Source of the DNA: Brachybacterium kimchii
GTDB taxonomy: Bacteria; Actinomycetota; Actinomycetes; Actinomycetales; Dermabacteraceae
Assembly (NCBI RefSeq): GCF_023373525.1
Contig: NZ_CP097218.1
Span: 2,852,001-2,916,000 of the forward strand
DNA: 64,000 nt
Reading direction: 5' to 3'
Shown here: piece after piece, positions 1 to 8,864 of the stretch
Position numbering within the stretch: the stretch's first letter is position 1
Layout: the number at the start of each line of letters is the position of its first letter
Translations under genes and position numbers: made by a program
Notes under the pieces: model-generated
Database searches by the model: none
What the model saw: only the letters and a program-made list of their open reading frames with translations
Told to the model about the DNA's origin: nothing

Positions 1-537
1 GTGGGCTCGACGATCCTCGCGCTGAGCATCTCGCTGTTCCCGGAGCGGTTCGCGCTCCGCTGGCGCTGGCTCGTGTTCTCCGCCCTGATGCTCGCCGCGA
101 TGATCGCCTTCGGCCTCGCGGGCGGCCTGGCCGGGACCGCGGGCGCGATGGCGATCGCGGGCATCGGGATCGGGCCGACGGTCGTGACGCTGTACAGCCT
201 GGCCGCGGACCGCTCCCCGCGCGGGCGCTCGGCGACGGTGATGACGATGCTGGGCTCGGCGACGATCGTCGGCCAGTCCGGCGCCTCGGCACTGACCGGG
301 GCTTTCGCCGAGAACGTCGGGGCGCAGGCCGCCATGTGGCTGCCGGCCGGTGCGGCCGGCCTGGTGGTGCTCGCGGCCCTCGTGAACGCGGCGCTCGGCG
401 AGGCCCACGGCCAGGCGCCGAGCGCCTCTCCCGGCACCGGCGACGTGGACGCGGAGACCTCGGATCTCCCCGCCTCGCAGCAGGAGGTCCTCGACGAGGC
501 GGAGGAGCTGCTCGAGAGGCCCACCGAGCACCTCTGA
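1..537 (+). CDS. MFS transporter, C-terminal part
   Basis: Only the 3' part of the gene is in the window; the open frame runs from base 1, so the true start lies to the left. The fragment has four hydrophobic stretches and MFS-like text such as GIGIGPTVVTLYSLAADRSPRGRSA. This resembles the second half of drug-exporter-type MFS proteins, which move small molecules across the membrane by proton exchange. The last 45 residues are acidic and cytoplasmic in character (EVLDEAEELLE). The substrate cannot be inferred. The next gene is convergent and ends 36 bases away. Confidence 0.75.
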   Translation: MGSTILALSISLFPERFALRWRWLVFSALMLAAMIAFGLAGGLAGTAGAMAIAGIGIGPTVVTLYSLAADRSPRGRSATVMTMLGSATIVGQSGASALTGAFAENVGAQAAMWLPAGAAGLVVLAALVNAALGEAHGQAPSASPGTGDVDAETSDLPASQQEVLDEAEELLERPTEHL

Positions 538-573
538 GGCGCTGGCCGCCGGCCCGCCCCCTCGGTCAGTCGG

Positions 574-2835
574 TCAGCGCGCGGCCGGGTGGCCGATCTC
601 GCGCAGGGAGCGGGCGAGCATCGACAGCTGCTCGAGCGTCTCGTCCTCCCAGGTCCGGGAGGTGCGGGCGGCATGGGAGCCGTGGGCGGCGCGGGAGTCC
701 TGCGGCCCCTCGTCGGGCGCGGGTGCGGCGCCGACGGCGGCGCTCGCCTCCGCCACGCGCTCCTCATCGGCGACGTCGCGGGCCAGAGCGGCGACGGCAT
801 CGCAGGCGTCGGCCACCCGGGGATCGACCCTTGGCGGGTCCACCGGTTCCACCTGGTCCGACGGGTCCGTCGGCCTGACAGCGTCACCGCTCGCGGCCCG
901 TGCCATGACGCGACTGGTCACGGTGCGGGCGATGCTCACGGACGTCGCCACCACGGTGAGCCGGCGGCGCACCCGGCGCGGACGGTGCTCGGTGAGGTGG
1001 TAGCGCGTCAGCGGCGCCGCCGCGAGCGCGAGCCGCCTGCGGGCGCCGATCGTCGCGAGCAGCAGGGCGTCGACCTCGTGCTGGGCCCCCGGGCCGGGTT
1101 CGCGCAGCGCGAGCGCCGTGCCCTCCATGAGGTCGCCGATCGACGCGGCGACCTCGCGCTCCGCGCGCGCCACGGTGTCGCGCGTGCTGACCGGGGCGAA
1201 CAGCAGCGCCACGAGCACGCCGATGCCCGCGCCCGCGACGGTCTCCGCGAGGCGCAGCAGGAGCAGGGCGTCGGAGAACAGACCGAGGATCCCGTAGAGC
1301 TGCGCGACCAGGATCGTCACGAACAGCATCATGTAGGCGTAGGAGATGCGGATCAGGTAGAAGCCGCAGAAGACGCTGATGAGGATGACCGCGAGCTCGA
1401 TCATCGGATGGCCCGCGGTGAGGGCGGCGAGCGCGATGCCCACCACCAGGCCCAGCACCGTCCCGATCACGCGGTTCAGGGACTTGCCGAAGGAGTCCAT
1501 GCGGGTGCCGGTGCCCGTGAACACCACGAACGCGGCGATCACCGCCCAGTAATAGCGGGAGTCGCTGATCAGCGTGCCCGCGAGGATCGCGAGCGCACCG
1601 GCGATCGCGACCTGCACGGCCTGCCGCGTGGTCGCCTGCGCGCGCACGACCGGGTTCCAGCGGGCGCCGCGGGCGCGCACGTCCTTCGCGACCGACGGCG
1701 GCCCCGGCAGCATGCCCAGACCCGTGAGCGCAGCGGCCGGGGTGAACTCGGCGTTGCGCTCGAGGTCCGGGGGCAGATGGGGATCGGCCGGCCGACGCAC
1801 GAGCTCGTCGATGCCGCGCACCAGGGAGCGCACCTCGCGGCGCAGACGGCCTGCATCCATCGCCCCGTCGGCCGCGGGGTCCTGTCCGGGAGCGCCCTCG
1901 CGCGCCATCATCCGTTCGAGCAGCGCGGCGACCCTGCGGGCGCTCTCGGCGTCGCCGTCGGCCAGATGGACCAGGGCCCGCGCCGCGAGCGAGCGCACGC
2001 GCGGCGGCGCCTCCATGAGGTGCAGGGACGCCCAGCCCACGAGGTCCAGGGAGAGCTGGCCCTCGAGCAGGCTGCGGCGCACGGTCTCCGCGCTCCAGCC
2101 CACCGGCAGCGCCCGGGCGTTCGCCGCCCAGCCGTCGCTCATGAGCACCATCTCGTCGAACAGGGCGCGCTCGTCGAAGACCCGTCGGGTCAGCCGGTCC
2201 CGCTCCCTCTGCGACTGCGCGCGCAGACGGGAGGCCATCAGCCGCAGCAGACGGCTGCGGCGCGCGACCATGCTGCGGAAGACCCGCGCGAGCGTGCGCC
2301 GCGGATGGGGCCGGAACACCGTGGTGCACAGCAGGGTGACGACCGCGGTGCCCACCACCACGGCGAGCATGAGGTGCGGCAGCTGACCGGGCGTCGGGCG
2401 CAGGAACAGCGAGAAGAAGAACCCCATCCACAGCAGGAAGCCGTAGAAGAAGAAGTCGAGGCCGAAGCGCCGCACGTACACGGCACCGAACATGACCAGC
2501 ACGAACACGAGGTGCGAGAGCCACAGGGAGTCGCCGACGAGGGTGCCGACGACCAGGCCGACGCCCATCGCGACGGGGAAGAAGAGCGCTGCGCGCAGGC
2601 TCTCGCGGGCCATCGGCCGCGCGAGGGCGTTCGAGCCGATCATCGCGATCACCGCGCCGAGGATCATCGTCGGCAGCAGTGCGGCGGGCTCCAGGTGCAG
2701 GGCCGTGCCCAGCAGTGCCTCGGCGGCGAGGTTCGCGGCGACGCAGCAGGCCCCGGCGAGGCCCATGCGGAGTCTGCTCAGACCCGGATCGGAGGCGATG
2801 AGAGCGTCCAACGGGCGCGAGAGCAGCGGCGGCAC
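574..2835 (-). CDS. FUSC-family membrane protein (large, 753 aa)
   Basis: This membrane protein has two hydrophobic blocks, about residues 20-170 and 400-550, separated by a long Arg-rich cytoplasmic region. That is the two-module layout of FUSC/YccS-type proteins linked to aromatic acid or other small-molecule efflux. The GTG start at 2835 follows a GAGGAGG ribosome site, and a TAGACT hexamer lies just upstream. An alpha/beta hydrolase gene lies 97 bases upstream on the same strand. A second, shorter FUSC protein sits at 43.8-44.9 kb. The substrate is not known. Confidence 0.85.
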   Translation of the reverse strand: MPPLLSRPLDALIASDPGLSRLRMGLAGACCVAANLAAEALLGTALHLEPAALLPTMILGAVIAMIGSNALARPMARESLRAALFFPVAMGVGLVVGTLVGDSLWLSHLVFVLVMFGAVYVRRFGLDFFFYGFLLWMGFFFSLFLRPTPGQLPHLMLAVVVGTAVVTLLCTTVFRPHPRRTLARVFRSMVARRSRLLRLMASRLRAQSQRERDRLTRRVFDERALFDEMVLMSDGWAANARALPVGWSAETVRRSLLEGQLSLDLVGWASLHLMEAPPRVRSLAARALVHLADGDAESARRVAALLERMMAREGAPGQDPAADGAMDAGRLRREVRSLVRGIDELVRRPADPHLPPDLERNAEFTPAAALTGLGMLPGPPSVAKDVRARGARWNPVVRAQATTRQAVQVAIAGALAILAGTLISDSRYYWAVIAAFVVFTGTGTRMDSFGKSLNRVIGTVLGLVVGIALAALTAGHPMIELAVILISVFCGFYLIRISYAYMMLFVTILVAQLYGILGLFSDALLLLRLAETVAGAGIGVLVALLFAPVSTRDTVARAEREVAASIGDLMEGTALALREPGPGAQHEVDALLLATIGARRRLALAAAPLTRYHLTEHRPRRVRRRLTVVATSVSIARTVTSRVMARAASGDAVRPTDPSDQVEPVDPPRVDPRVADACDAVAALARDVADEERVAEASAAVGAAPAPDEGPQDSRAAHGSHAARTSRTWEDETLEQLSMLARSLREIGHPAAR

Positions 2836-2880
2836 TGGGTGGGAGCCTCCTCGGGCGGCAGGGGTGTCGGGGACCCATGG

Positions 2881-2886
2881 AGTCTA
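2881..2886 (-). promoter_or_regulatory. -10 box for the FUSC gene
   Basis: AGTCTA on the plus strand reads TAGACT on the coding strand. Transcription would start near 2873, giving an untranslated leader of about 38 bases that carries the GAGGAGG ribosome site. The FUSC gene could therefore be expressed independently of the hydrolase upstream. Confidence 0.4.
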
Positions 2887-2932
2887 GCCGCGCCTCCCGA
2901 GCGCTCCCTGCCCGTCGTCGTCCTCGCCCTGC

Positions 2933-3811
2933 TCACCCGGCGGAGCGCAGGACCTCCTCGAGCACCTCGCGGGTGCGCTCGGGCCGCTCGATCCAGGGGG
3001 AGTGGCCGGCGCCCTCGATGATCCGCTTGCGTCCGCGGCGCGCGTGGGCGGCGAGCGCGACGACGCCGGTGACCGGGCGCGGATCGGCGAGTCCGTGGAG
3101 GAACCAGACGGGCGCGTCGGTCTTCGCGAGGTCGGCGACGAGGGCATCGTCGGCCACGGCGGGATCGGCCGCCAGCAGGCGGTTCGCGGTGTGCTCGATG
3201 TCGAGCCCGACGGCGGCGAGGCGCTCGGCGCGCACGAGCCCGTCGGCGGTGTCGGCGAAGTCGGTGGCCCACTGCAGGGTGCGCCAGCGGGTCTCCTGCT
3301 CCCCGGTGCGTCCGTCCGGTCCGAGGGCGTCGAGCCGGGCGAGCTCCTCGGTGATCCCGGCGCCCTCGCGTCGGCGGTCGCGCTCGGCGCGGAAGCCCGT
3401 GCGCCAGTCCCCGATGCCCGTGCCGCTGAGGAAGCCGACGGCGGCGACGTGCTCGGGGTGCGCGCCCGCGTAGGCGAGGGCGAGGGAGGCGCCGAAGGAG
3501 TGGCCGATGACGATCCATCGCTCGTGGCCGCCGTGCTGGGCGTCGAAGGCGGCGCGCAGCTCCTCGAGGTCGGCGACGGACTGCTCCACGGCCAGCTGCC
3601 CGTCGGGCACCGGGCGGGGCACGCTGCGTCCACATCCGCGCTGGTCGTAACGGTGCACGAGCGTCTGGTCGGAGAGCAGGGCGGCGAGGTCGCCGAGGTC
3701 GTCCCAGAGGCCCGGCCCGCCGTGGACGAGCACGACGGGCGGATGGGCCCCGGCCTCGCCGTCTGTCCAGGTGGCGAGCTCGGTGCCGTCGGCGAGAGGG
3801 ATCATGCGCAT
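2933..3811 (-). CDS. Alpha/beta hydrolase, proline iminopeptidase-like
   Basis: A 292-residue alpha/beta hydrolase of the S33 (proline iminopeptidase) type. It has the oxyanion text HGGPGLWDDL near residue 30, the nucleophile in GHSFGAS near residue 100, an acid in GLADPRPVTG and the catalytic His in GAGHSPW near the end. It lacks a signal peptide and so should be cytoplasmic. Peptidase or esterase activity are both possible. The ATG at 3811 has no ribosome site, but TACCGT ends 7 bases before it, so the mRNA probably starts at the AUG. Confidence 0.85.
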   Translation of the reverse strand: MRMIPLADGTELATWTDGEAGAHPPVVLVHGGPGLWDDLGDLAALLSDQTLVHRYDQRGCGRSVPRPVPDGQLAVEQSVADLEELRAAFDAQHGGHERWIVIGHSFGASLALAYAGAHPEHVAAVGFLSGTGIGDWRTGFRAERDRRREGAGITEELARLDALGPDGRTGEQETRWRTLQWATDFADTADGLVRAERLAAVGLDIEHTANRLLAADPAVADDALVADLAKTDAPVWFLHGLADPRPVTGVVALAAHARRGRKRIIEGAGHSPWIERPERTREVLEEVLRSAG

Positions 3812-3953
3812 GGGGCCGACGGTATCGGGGACGCGGGGCGCGCCGCGCGGGTCCCCGTCTCAGGGGACAGGAATCGTCCGCATCGCAGCGCAGTCTGTGG
3901 TCATGGCCGCGGAGCGTCCCGCTCACGGCCCCGCACCGAGCCAGGAGCACACC

Positions 3954-4547
3954 ATGTACGCACCCGCCCAGGACACCGAGATCGACGGCCTCGTCGGATA
4001 CATCGACGCACAGCTCGATGCCCTGCGCGCGAGCATCCACGGCCTCACCGAGGAGCAGGCGCATGCCGCGCCCTGCCGCAGCGCGCTCTCGGTGGGCGCT
4101 CTGATCAAGCACTCGATCTACGTGATGCGCGGGGCGACTGAGCGCCTCACCGACGGGCCGCGCCTCGTTCCCCCGACGCAGGAGGGATTCGTGGAGTTCG
4201 AGGACAGCACGCGGCTCGGGCAGGACGAGTCGGCCGCGGCGCTGCTGCCCGTCTTCGACGCCACGCGTGAGGACTACCTCGCCGCCCTGCGGGCGACGGA
4301 CCCGGCGGCGCCGTCCCAGGAGGCGCCGGCCCCCTGGTTCGGGATCACCGAACCCATGCCGATCCTGCAGCGCTACTACCTGGTCCACCAGGTCGAGGAG
4401 CTCGCACGCCACGCGGGCCACGCGGACATCATCCGCGAGCAGATCGACGGGGTCACGATCCCCGCGATCCTCATGACCCTGTCAGGGCAGGGGGCCAACG
4501 AGTTCTTCAGCCCCTACGAGGCGCCCGCCGGGACGATCACGGGCTGA
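3954..4547 (+). CDS. DinB/DUF664 family protein
   Basis: A 197-residue protein of the DinB four-helix-bundle superfamily (DUF664 branch). These are often metal-binding and tied to small-thiol-dependent or stress reactions, but most members are uncharacterised. Conserved text includes LIKHSIYV near residue 48 and the C-terminal RHAGHADIIREQIDG, both with likely metal-ligand histidines. I chose ATG 3954 because AGGAG sits 6 bases before it. An in-frame ATG at 3903 preceded by CAGTCT is an alternative leaderless start. A relative lies at 33.2 kb. Confidence 0.8.
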   Translation: MYAPAQDTEIDGLVGYIDAQLDALRASIHGLTEEQAHAAPCRSALSVGALIKHSIYVMRGATERLTDGPRLVPPTQEGFVEFEDSTRLGQDESAAALLPVFDATREDYLAALRATDPAAPSQEAPAPWFGITEPMPILQRYYLVHQVEELARHAGHADIIREQIDGVTIPAILMTLSGQGANEFFSPYEAPAGTITG

Positions 4548-4580
4548 TCGGAACCCGTGGGGCCGCGCCGCCCGCGCACG

Positions 4581-4889
4581 TCAGCGGCCCTCGCCGCCCA
4601 GCCGCCGCATCTCGGCCTGGATCCTCTCCTCGCTCACCCCGCCGCCGAAGACGCCGAGCACCTGCCAGAGCAGCCCGATGCCCCAGAAGGCGATGGGGAA
4701 GAAGGGCCAGAAGAAGCCGCCGCCGTTGCGCGCCCAGAAGACCACGAGCATGCCGTTGACCACGACGTACACGGCGAGGCTCATGACGAGGTTGCGACGG
4801 GCGTGCAGGCGGTCGACCGCGCGGCGGCGGAGATCCGTCTCCGCGTCGCTGCTGTCCGAGCGGGGGAAGCTGTCGTCGAAGCGATCCAT
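4581..4889 (-). CDS. 2TM domain membrane protein
   Basis: A 102-residue protein with a charged N-terminus, the 2TM-domain signature LRRRAVDRLHARRNL, two membrane helices (about residues 40-60 and 65-87) and a short acidic tail. 2TM-domain proteins are widespread, small and of unknown function; some are fused to sensor kinases, but this one stands alone. Start ATG 4889 was chosen for the strong AGGAGGG site 5-6 bases upstream; the frame extends 16 codons further but without support. It converges with the DinB-like gene. Confidence 0.8.
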   Translation of the reverse strand: MDRFDDSFPRSDSSDAETDLRRRAVDRLHARRNLVMSLAVYVVVNGMLVVFWARNGGGFFWPFFPIAFWGIGLLWQVLGVFGGGVSEERIQAEMRRLGGEGR

Positions 4890-4940
4890 GGTGACCCTCC
4901 TGGCCGAGCGCCGTCGGCGCGTGTGCTGTCGATGCACTCG

Positions 4941-4946
4941 ACGCTA
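4941..4946 (-). promoter_or_regulatory. -10 box for the 2TM gene
   Basis: The coding strand reads TAGCGT here, which would start the transcript about 45 bases upstream of ATG 4889. That leaves room for the AGGAGGG ribosome site and argues against the longer N-terminal extension. Confidence 0.4.
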
Positions 4947-5072
4947 GGCGCGACCGGCCCGCGCCTCCCCTGACAGCTGTCACGTCCGGCCCGGGACAAC
5001 CCTCCTGTCCGTCGGCCGGGCCGCCCGTTAATCCCGTTGCCCACCTGCACGCCCCGCCGTAGCGTCCGCCCC

Positions 5073-5864
5073 ATGACGCACCAGAACACCGACGACCTGC
5101 CCCTCCCCCGCGCCGCGCTGCTGACCGGCGTGGGCCGGCGCCGCGGGATCGGCGCCGCGATCGCGCGCGCGCTGGCGGAGGACGGCTTCGACCTCGCCCT
5201 GAGCTATTCCGACGACTACGACCGGCGCGTGAACGCCGAGCCCTCCGACGTCGAGGTGCTCGCCGAGGAGCTGCGCGGCCTCGGCCGGCGCGTGGTCCTC
5301 GTCCCCGGCGACCTGTCCGATCCGGCCGAGCCTCCGCGGATCCTGGGCGCGGCGAGCGCCGAGCTGGGCCGCCTGGGTGCGCTCGTCATGTGCCACTGCG
5401 AGTCCGTGGACTCGGCGATCCTCGACACCACCGTGGAGAGCTTCGACCGCCACTATGCGGTGAACGTGCGGGCCAGCTGGCTGCTGCTGAAGGCCTTCGC
5501 CGAGCAGGTGGAGGTCGGCGACGGCACCCCCGGCGGGGCGGTCGTCGCCCTCACCAGCGACCACACCGCCCACAACCTCCCGTACGGGGCGACCAAGGGC
5601 GCGCTGGACCGGCTCGTCCTCGCCGGCACGCACGAGCTCGCCGATCGCGGCATCCGCACGAACGTCGTGAACCCCGGCCCGATCGACACCGGCTGGATGG
5701 ACGACGCCGTGCGCGAGGCCGGCGCCGCCCAGACCCCCGGCGGGCGTCTCGGCGCCCCGAGCACCGTCGCGGACCTCGTGCGGTTCCTGGTCTCGGAGCG
5801 CGGCGGATGGATCCGCGGCCAGCTGCTGCTGTCCAACGGAGGTTTCGCGACGCCCGCGGTGTGA
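5073..5864 (+). CDS. SDR-family oxidoreductase
   Basis: A 263-residue short-chain dehydrogenase/reductase. It has a Rossmann nucleotide site TGVGRRRGIGAA at about residues 16-27, the conserved Asn in VNVRASW, Ser in ALTSDH near residue 160 and the catalytic pair YGATK at about 170-174. The C-terminal IRGQLLLSNGG text is typical. It should be a cytoplasmic NAD(P)-dependent reductase of unknown substrate. TAGCGT ends 7 bases before the ATG with no ribosome site, so it is probably leaderless. The stop codon lies within a short tandem repeat. Confidence 0.88.
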   Translation: MTHQNTDDLPLPRAALLTGVGRRRGIGAAIARALAEDGFDLALSYSDDYDRRVNAEPSDVEVLAEELRGLGRRVVLVPGDLSDPAEPPRILGAASAELGRLGALVMCHCESVDSAILDTTVESFDRHYAVNVRASWLLLKAFAEQVEVGDGTPGGAVVALTSDHTAHNLPYGATKGALDRLVLAGTHELADRGIRTNVVNPGPIDTGWMDDAVREAGAAQTPGGRLGAPSTVADLVRFLVSERGGWIRGQLLLSNGGFATPAV

Positions 5865-5893
5865 GACCCGCGGTGTGAGACCCGCGGTGTGAG
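5853..5893. repeat. 14-bp tandem repeat across a stop codon
   Basis: The unit CCCGCGGTGTGAGA occurs just under three times in a row. The first copy contains the TGA stop of the SDR gene, so the repeat carries extra copies of the gene's last bases beyond its end. It looks like slipped-strand duplication. Confidence 0.8.
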
Positions 5894-5943
5894 GATGCCC
5901 GGCCGCATCGAGGGCGCGGGGGCGCGGGCGCGGCCGCGGAGAC

Positions 5944-5949
5944 TATGCT
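5944..5949 (+). promoter_or_regulatory. -10 box for the APC permease
   Basis: TATGCT within GACTATGCTCGCC is the best -10 sequence between the SDR gene and the permease. A start near 5956 gives a leader of about 75 bases. Confidence 0.4.
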
Positions 5950-6030
5950 CGCCCCGGCGCAGAGACGGTGTCCCGTCACCCGGACGCCCTCCGCGCCCCT
6001 CCTCCGCCCCCGCCAGAGAAGAGCACCGGC

Positions 6031-7569
6031 ATGACCGAGATCGGCCCCGACGGCAGCACCCGCTTCGCCGAGGAGCAGAACCAGGTGCTGCATCGGACGC
6101 TCGGGCGCTTCGACATCGTGTTCATCGTGGTCTCGGCCGTCGTCGGCCTCGAGATGCTCGGCTCGGTGTCCTCGCAGGGACCGGAGACGTTCACCTGGCT
6201 GGTCTTCCTGATCATCGTCTTCCTGGTGCCCTACGCGCTGATCTTCGCCGAGACCGGCTCCGCGTTCGTGGGCGAGGGCGGCGTGTACCTGTGGGTGCGC
6301 CAGGCCTTCGGGCGCCCCGCCGCGGCCGTGGCCTCGGCGTTCACCTGGATCACGCAGCCCGTGTGGGTGGGCGGGTCGATGGCGTTCCTGTGCGCGGAGG
6401 CCGCCCGCGAGCATCTTGTGCACTTCGCCGAGGGCTCGTTCGCCGACTACGCCTTCAAGACGGCGTTCATCTGGATCACCGTGCTCGCGGCGATCCTGTC
6501 CCTGAAACGCGCGAAGTGGATCCCGACGATGGGCGCGGTCTGCAAGATCGTGTTCCTGGCCCTGTTCATCCTCACCGCGATCATCTATGCGGCCCAGCAC
6601 GGCGTGCAGAGCCTCGCGATCGGCGACTTCTCCCCCACCGTCACCGGGTTCATCACCCTGACCCCGCTGCTGCTGTTCGCGTTCCTGGGCTTCGAGTCCG
6701 GCTCCAGCGCCTCGGGCGAGATGAAGAACGCCGAGAAGGACGTCGCATTCTCCGTGCTGCGCTCCTCGGCGATGGCCGGCGTGCTCTACCTGATCCCGGT
6801 CTTCACGATCCTGCTGGTCATCCCCCATTCCGACATCGACGGGGTCTCCGGTCTGCTGCGCGCGGTCGCGACCGTGTTCTCCGTCTACGGCGCCGCGGCG
6901 CCCGTCGTGCTCACCGCGGCCGTCATCCTGTTCCTGCTCGCGAACATCGGGCAGGGTGCGGCGTGGATGATCATGTCCGACCGCATGCAGGCGATCGCCG
7001 CGGCCGACGGCTCCTTCTTCGGCGGCTTCTTCGGGAAGTTCCACCGCAGCCTGGGCACCCCGATCCGCGTCAACCTGCTCTCCGGCACGGTCGCGACGGT
7101 GTTCATGATCGCCGCGATGCAGCTGACCGGCTCGAGCGCGGCGCTGTTCGACGTGGTGCTCTCCGTCGCCATCACCACCTACCTGTTCAGCTACCTGCTG
7201 GTGATCCCCGCTGCCGTGCGCCTGCGCCTGCGCTTCCCGGACCAGCCGCGGCCCTTCCGCGTGCCCGGCCCGAACGGCGTGTTCATCGCGCTGGGCGTCG
7301 TGACCACGGCCTTCGTGGCACTGGGCTCTTGGGTCTCGGTGTTCCCGGGCACCCTGGAGACCCTGCTGGGCGTCCCCTACGACTTCTCGAGCGCGATGGG
7401 CGTGCCCTACGCGGCCTTCGAGGCGCTCACCCTGGGCACGATCGTCTTCATCATCGCGATCGCCCTCGTCGGCTTCGTCGCCGGACGCAGGCTGCGGCGC
7501 GAGACGGTCGCGGCGGAGTCGGCCGGGTCCCGTTCTGAAGGGGCGGAGAGCTCCGAGATCACCCGCTGA
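6031..7569 (+). CDS. APC-superfamily amino acid permease
   Basis: A 512-residue integral membrane protein with about twelve hydrophobic segments and APC-superfamily hallmarks. These are the substrate-binding text VVSAVVGLEMLGSVSS in helix 1, FAETGSAFVGEGGVYLWVRQAFG in helices 2-3 (the GEGGVY turn), and FLGFESGSSASGEMKNAEKDV near residue 225. This resembles the glutamate/GABA-antiporter branch; the substrate is inferred to be an amino acid but cannot be fixed. It ends inside the convergent CPBP gene with an 11-base overlap. Confidence 0.87.
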   Translation: MTEIGPDGSTRFAEEQNQVLHRTLGRFDIVFIVVSAVVGLEMLGSVSSQGPETFTWLVFLIIVFLVPYALIFAETGSAFVGEGGVYLWVRQAFGRPAAAVASAFTWITQPVWVGGSMAFLCAEAAREHLVHFAEGSFADYAFKTAFIWITVLAAILSLKRAKWIPTMGAVCKIVFLALFILTAIIYAAQHGVQSLAIGDFSPTVTGFITLTPLLLFAFLGFESGSSASGEMKNAEKDVAFSVLRSSAMAGVLYLIPVFTILLVIPHSDIDGVSGLLRAVATVFSVYGAAAPVVLTAAVILFLLANIGQGAAWMIMSDRMQAIAAADGSFFGGFFGKFHRSLGTPIRVNLLSGTVATVFMIAAMQLTGSSAALFDVVLSVAITTYLFSYLLVIPAAVRLRLRFPDQPRPFRVPGPNGVFIALGVVTTAFVALGSWVSVFPGTLETLLGVPYDFSSAMGVPYAAFEALTLGTIVFIIAIALVGFVAGRRLRRETVAAESAGSRSEGAESSEITR

Positions 7570-8509
7570 TCCCGTCCCTCTCCCGTCGGCCGACGGGCCC
7601 GAGCATCCTCCCGCGCCGCACCGCGAGGACCAGCATCACCACCCCGGCGGCGAGCCCGACGAGCACGGTGACGAGCGAGCCCTCGACGCCCATCGACCCG
7701 CCCGTCAGCCACGTCGGCCCGTCGATGTCGGCGATCAGCAGGCCCTCCTGCCGCCCGGTGCCGGAGACCACGGAGGAGAACACGCCCGCCTGCACCGCGT
7801 TCCAGGCGATGTGGATGCCGATCGCGAGCCACAGCCTGCGCGTGAGCAGATACGCGGCGCCCAGCAGGATCCCCGCCTCGATCACGAGGCCCAGGGCGCT
7901 GGCGGCGCTCGCGCCGTCGTTCGTGAGATGGATCAGTCCGAAGACGAGCGAGGTGAGCACGAGCGCGCCCCAGCTGCCCATCCAGGCGTCGATGAGCCGC
8001 AGCAGGATGCCGCGGAAGAAGATCTCCTCGACGAATCCCGCGCCGATGCCGATCGCGAGCGGCGCGAGCAGCTGCGGGGACGGCGAGATGCCGGTGACCC
8101 GGTAGCCGCCGAGCAGGGCGATCAGGGCGACGCTCAGCGAGATCAGCACGGTGCCGATGACGAGGCCGACGACGAGCTCCACGAGCTTGCCGCGCCCGCG
8201 CAGGGCGAGGCCGGGGCTGCGGCCGACGGGCCCGACGATCAGCAGGAAGCCGCCGACCCCGACCGCCGCGGCGAGCACACCGCCGAGCAGGAACGCCCAG
8301 GGTGCCGGCCCGTCCGCGACGTCACCGCCGGCGAGGACGGAGGCGAGGACCGAGACCGCCCCCATCACGACCTCGGCGACGAGGAAGAGGACGACCCCGA
8401 GGATCAGCTGGAGCCAGCGACGGCGGTCGCTGCGGTCGATCGGGGCCGTGGGCGAGGGGTCGCGGGAGGCCGTCGGGCGGAGGGCCGGCGGCGGGGCCGA
8501 GGTGCTCAT
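7559..8509 (-). CDS. CPBP-family intramembrane protease
   Basis: A 316-residue multi-pass protein with the CPBP/Abi (Rce1-like) signature. Motif 1 is EEIFFRG near residue 160, motif 2 FGLIHLTND and motif 3 IHIAWNAVQAG. The Glu pair and two His are the presumed active site, acting within the membrane on unknown substrates. I preferred ATG 8509 over an upstream in-frame ATG at 8521, because CATGAT ends 7 bases before 8509 as at other leaderless genes here. The last 11 bases overlap the permease gene on the other strand. Confidence 0.85.
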   Translation of the reverse strand: MSTSAPPPALRPTASRDPSPTAPIDRSDRRRWLQLILGVVLFLVAEVVMGAVSVLASVLAGGDVADGPAPWAFLLGGVLAAAVGVGGFLLIVGPVGRSPGLALRGRGKLVELVVGLVIGTVLISLSVALIALLGGYRVTGISPSPQLLAPLAIGIGAGFVEEIFFRGILLRLIDAWMGSWGALVLTSLVFGLIHLTNDGASAASALGLVIEAGILLGAAYLLTRRLWLAIGIHIAWNAVQAGVFSSVVSGTGRQEGLLIADIDGPTWLTGGSMGVEGSLVTVLVGLAAGVVMLVLAVRRGRMLGPVGRRERDGISG

Positions 8510-8575
8510 GGCACCGATCATGGACCCGATGGGCGCCCGTGTCCCGGCCCGGGCCCGAACCGTCGGGTCCGCTGG

Positions 8576-8827
8576 TCAGGGGGCGTCGTGCCTGCCCGGC
8601 CCCTTCTCGCCCTCCGCGGGGACGTCGAGGGTGATGGTGCCGCTGTCCAGGAAGTCCGCGTCGCGGCGGGGATCCGTCTCGCTCGCGCTCTCGGCCTCGG
8701 CGACCTCCTCCATGTCCTCGTCGGGTCGCGACCAGGGGAACGCGGCGGTCGGCGGGAGCGAGGGGATCGCGCCGCGCCGCAGGGGATTGCGCGACTGCTT
8801 CCCGTCGGTGGATTCGTCGTCGGTCAT
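8576..8827 (-). CDS. Small hypothetical protein (83 aa)
   Basis: An 83-residue hydrophilic, acidic protein of no family I recognise. It is Pro/Glu/Asp-rich with no membrane segment. A good ribosome site, GGAGAGGAG, lies just before ATG 8827, which is the main support that it is real. It is transcribed divergently from the fructosamine kinase gene, with 37 bases between the two starts, and lies 66 bases upstream of the CPBP gene on the same strand. Confidence 0.6.
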   Translation of the reverse strand: MTDDESTDGKQSRNPLRRGAIPSLPPTAAFPWSRPDEDMEEVAEAESASETDPRRDADFLDSGTITLDVPAEGEKGPGRHDAP

Positions 8828-8864
8828 GGTGGTCTCCTCTCCGTCGTCATGCCTACGGTGGCAC

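Noticed and set aside
589-3021. An 810-codon frame opposite the FUSC gene
   Set aside because: Low-complexity Arg/Gly/Ala/His translation, an antisense shadow of the FUSC gene and its leader.
5889-7538. A 549-codon frame overlapping the APC permease on the same strand
   Set aside because: Arg/Gly/Ala-rich frame-shifted shadow; the permease frame has consistent helices and motifs.
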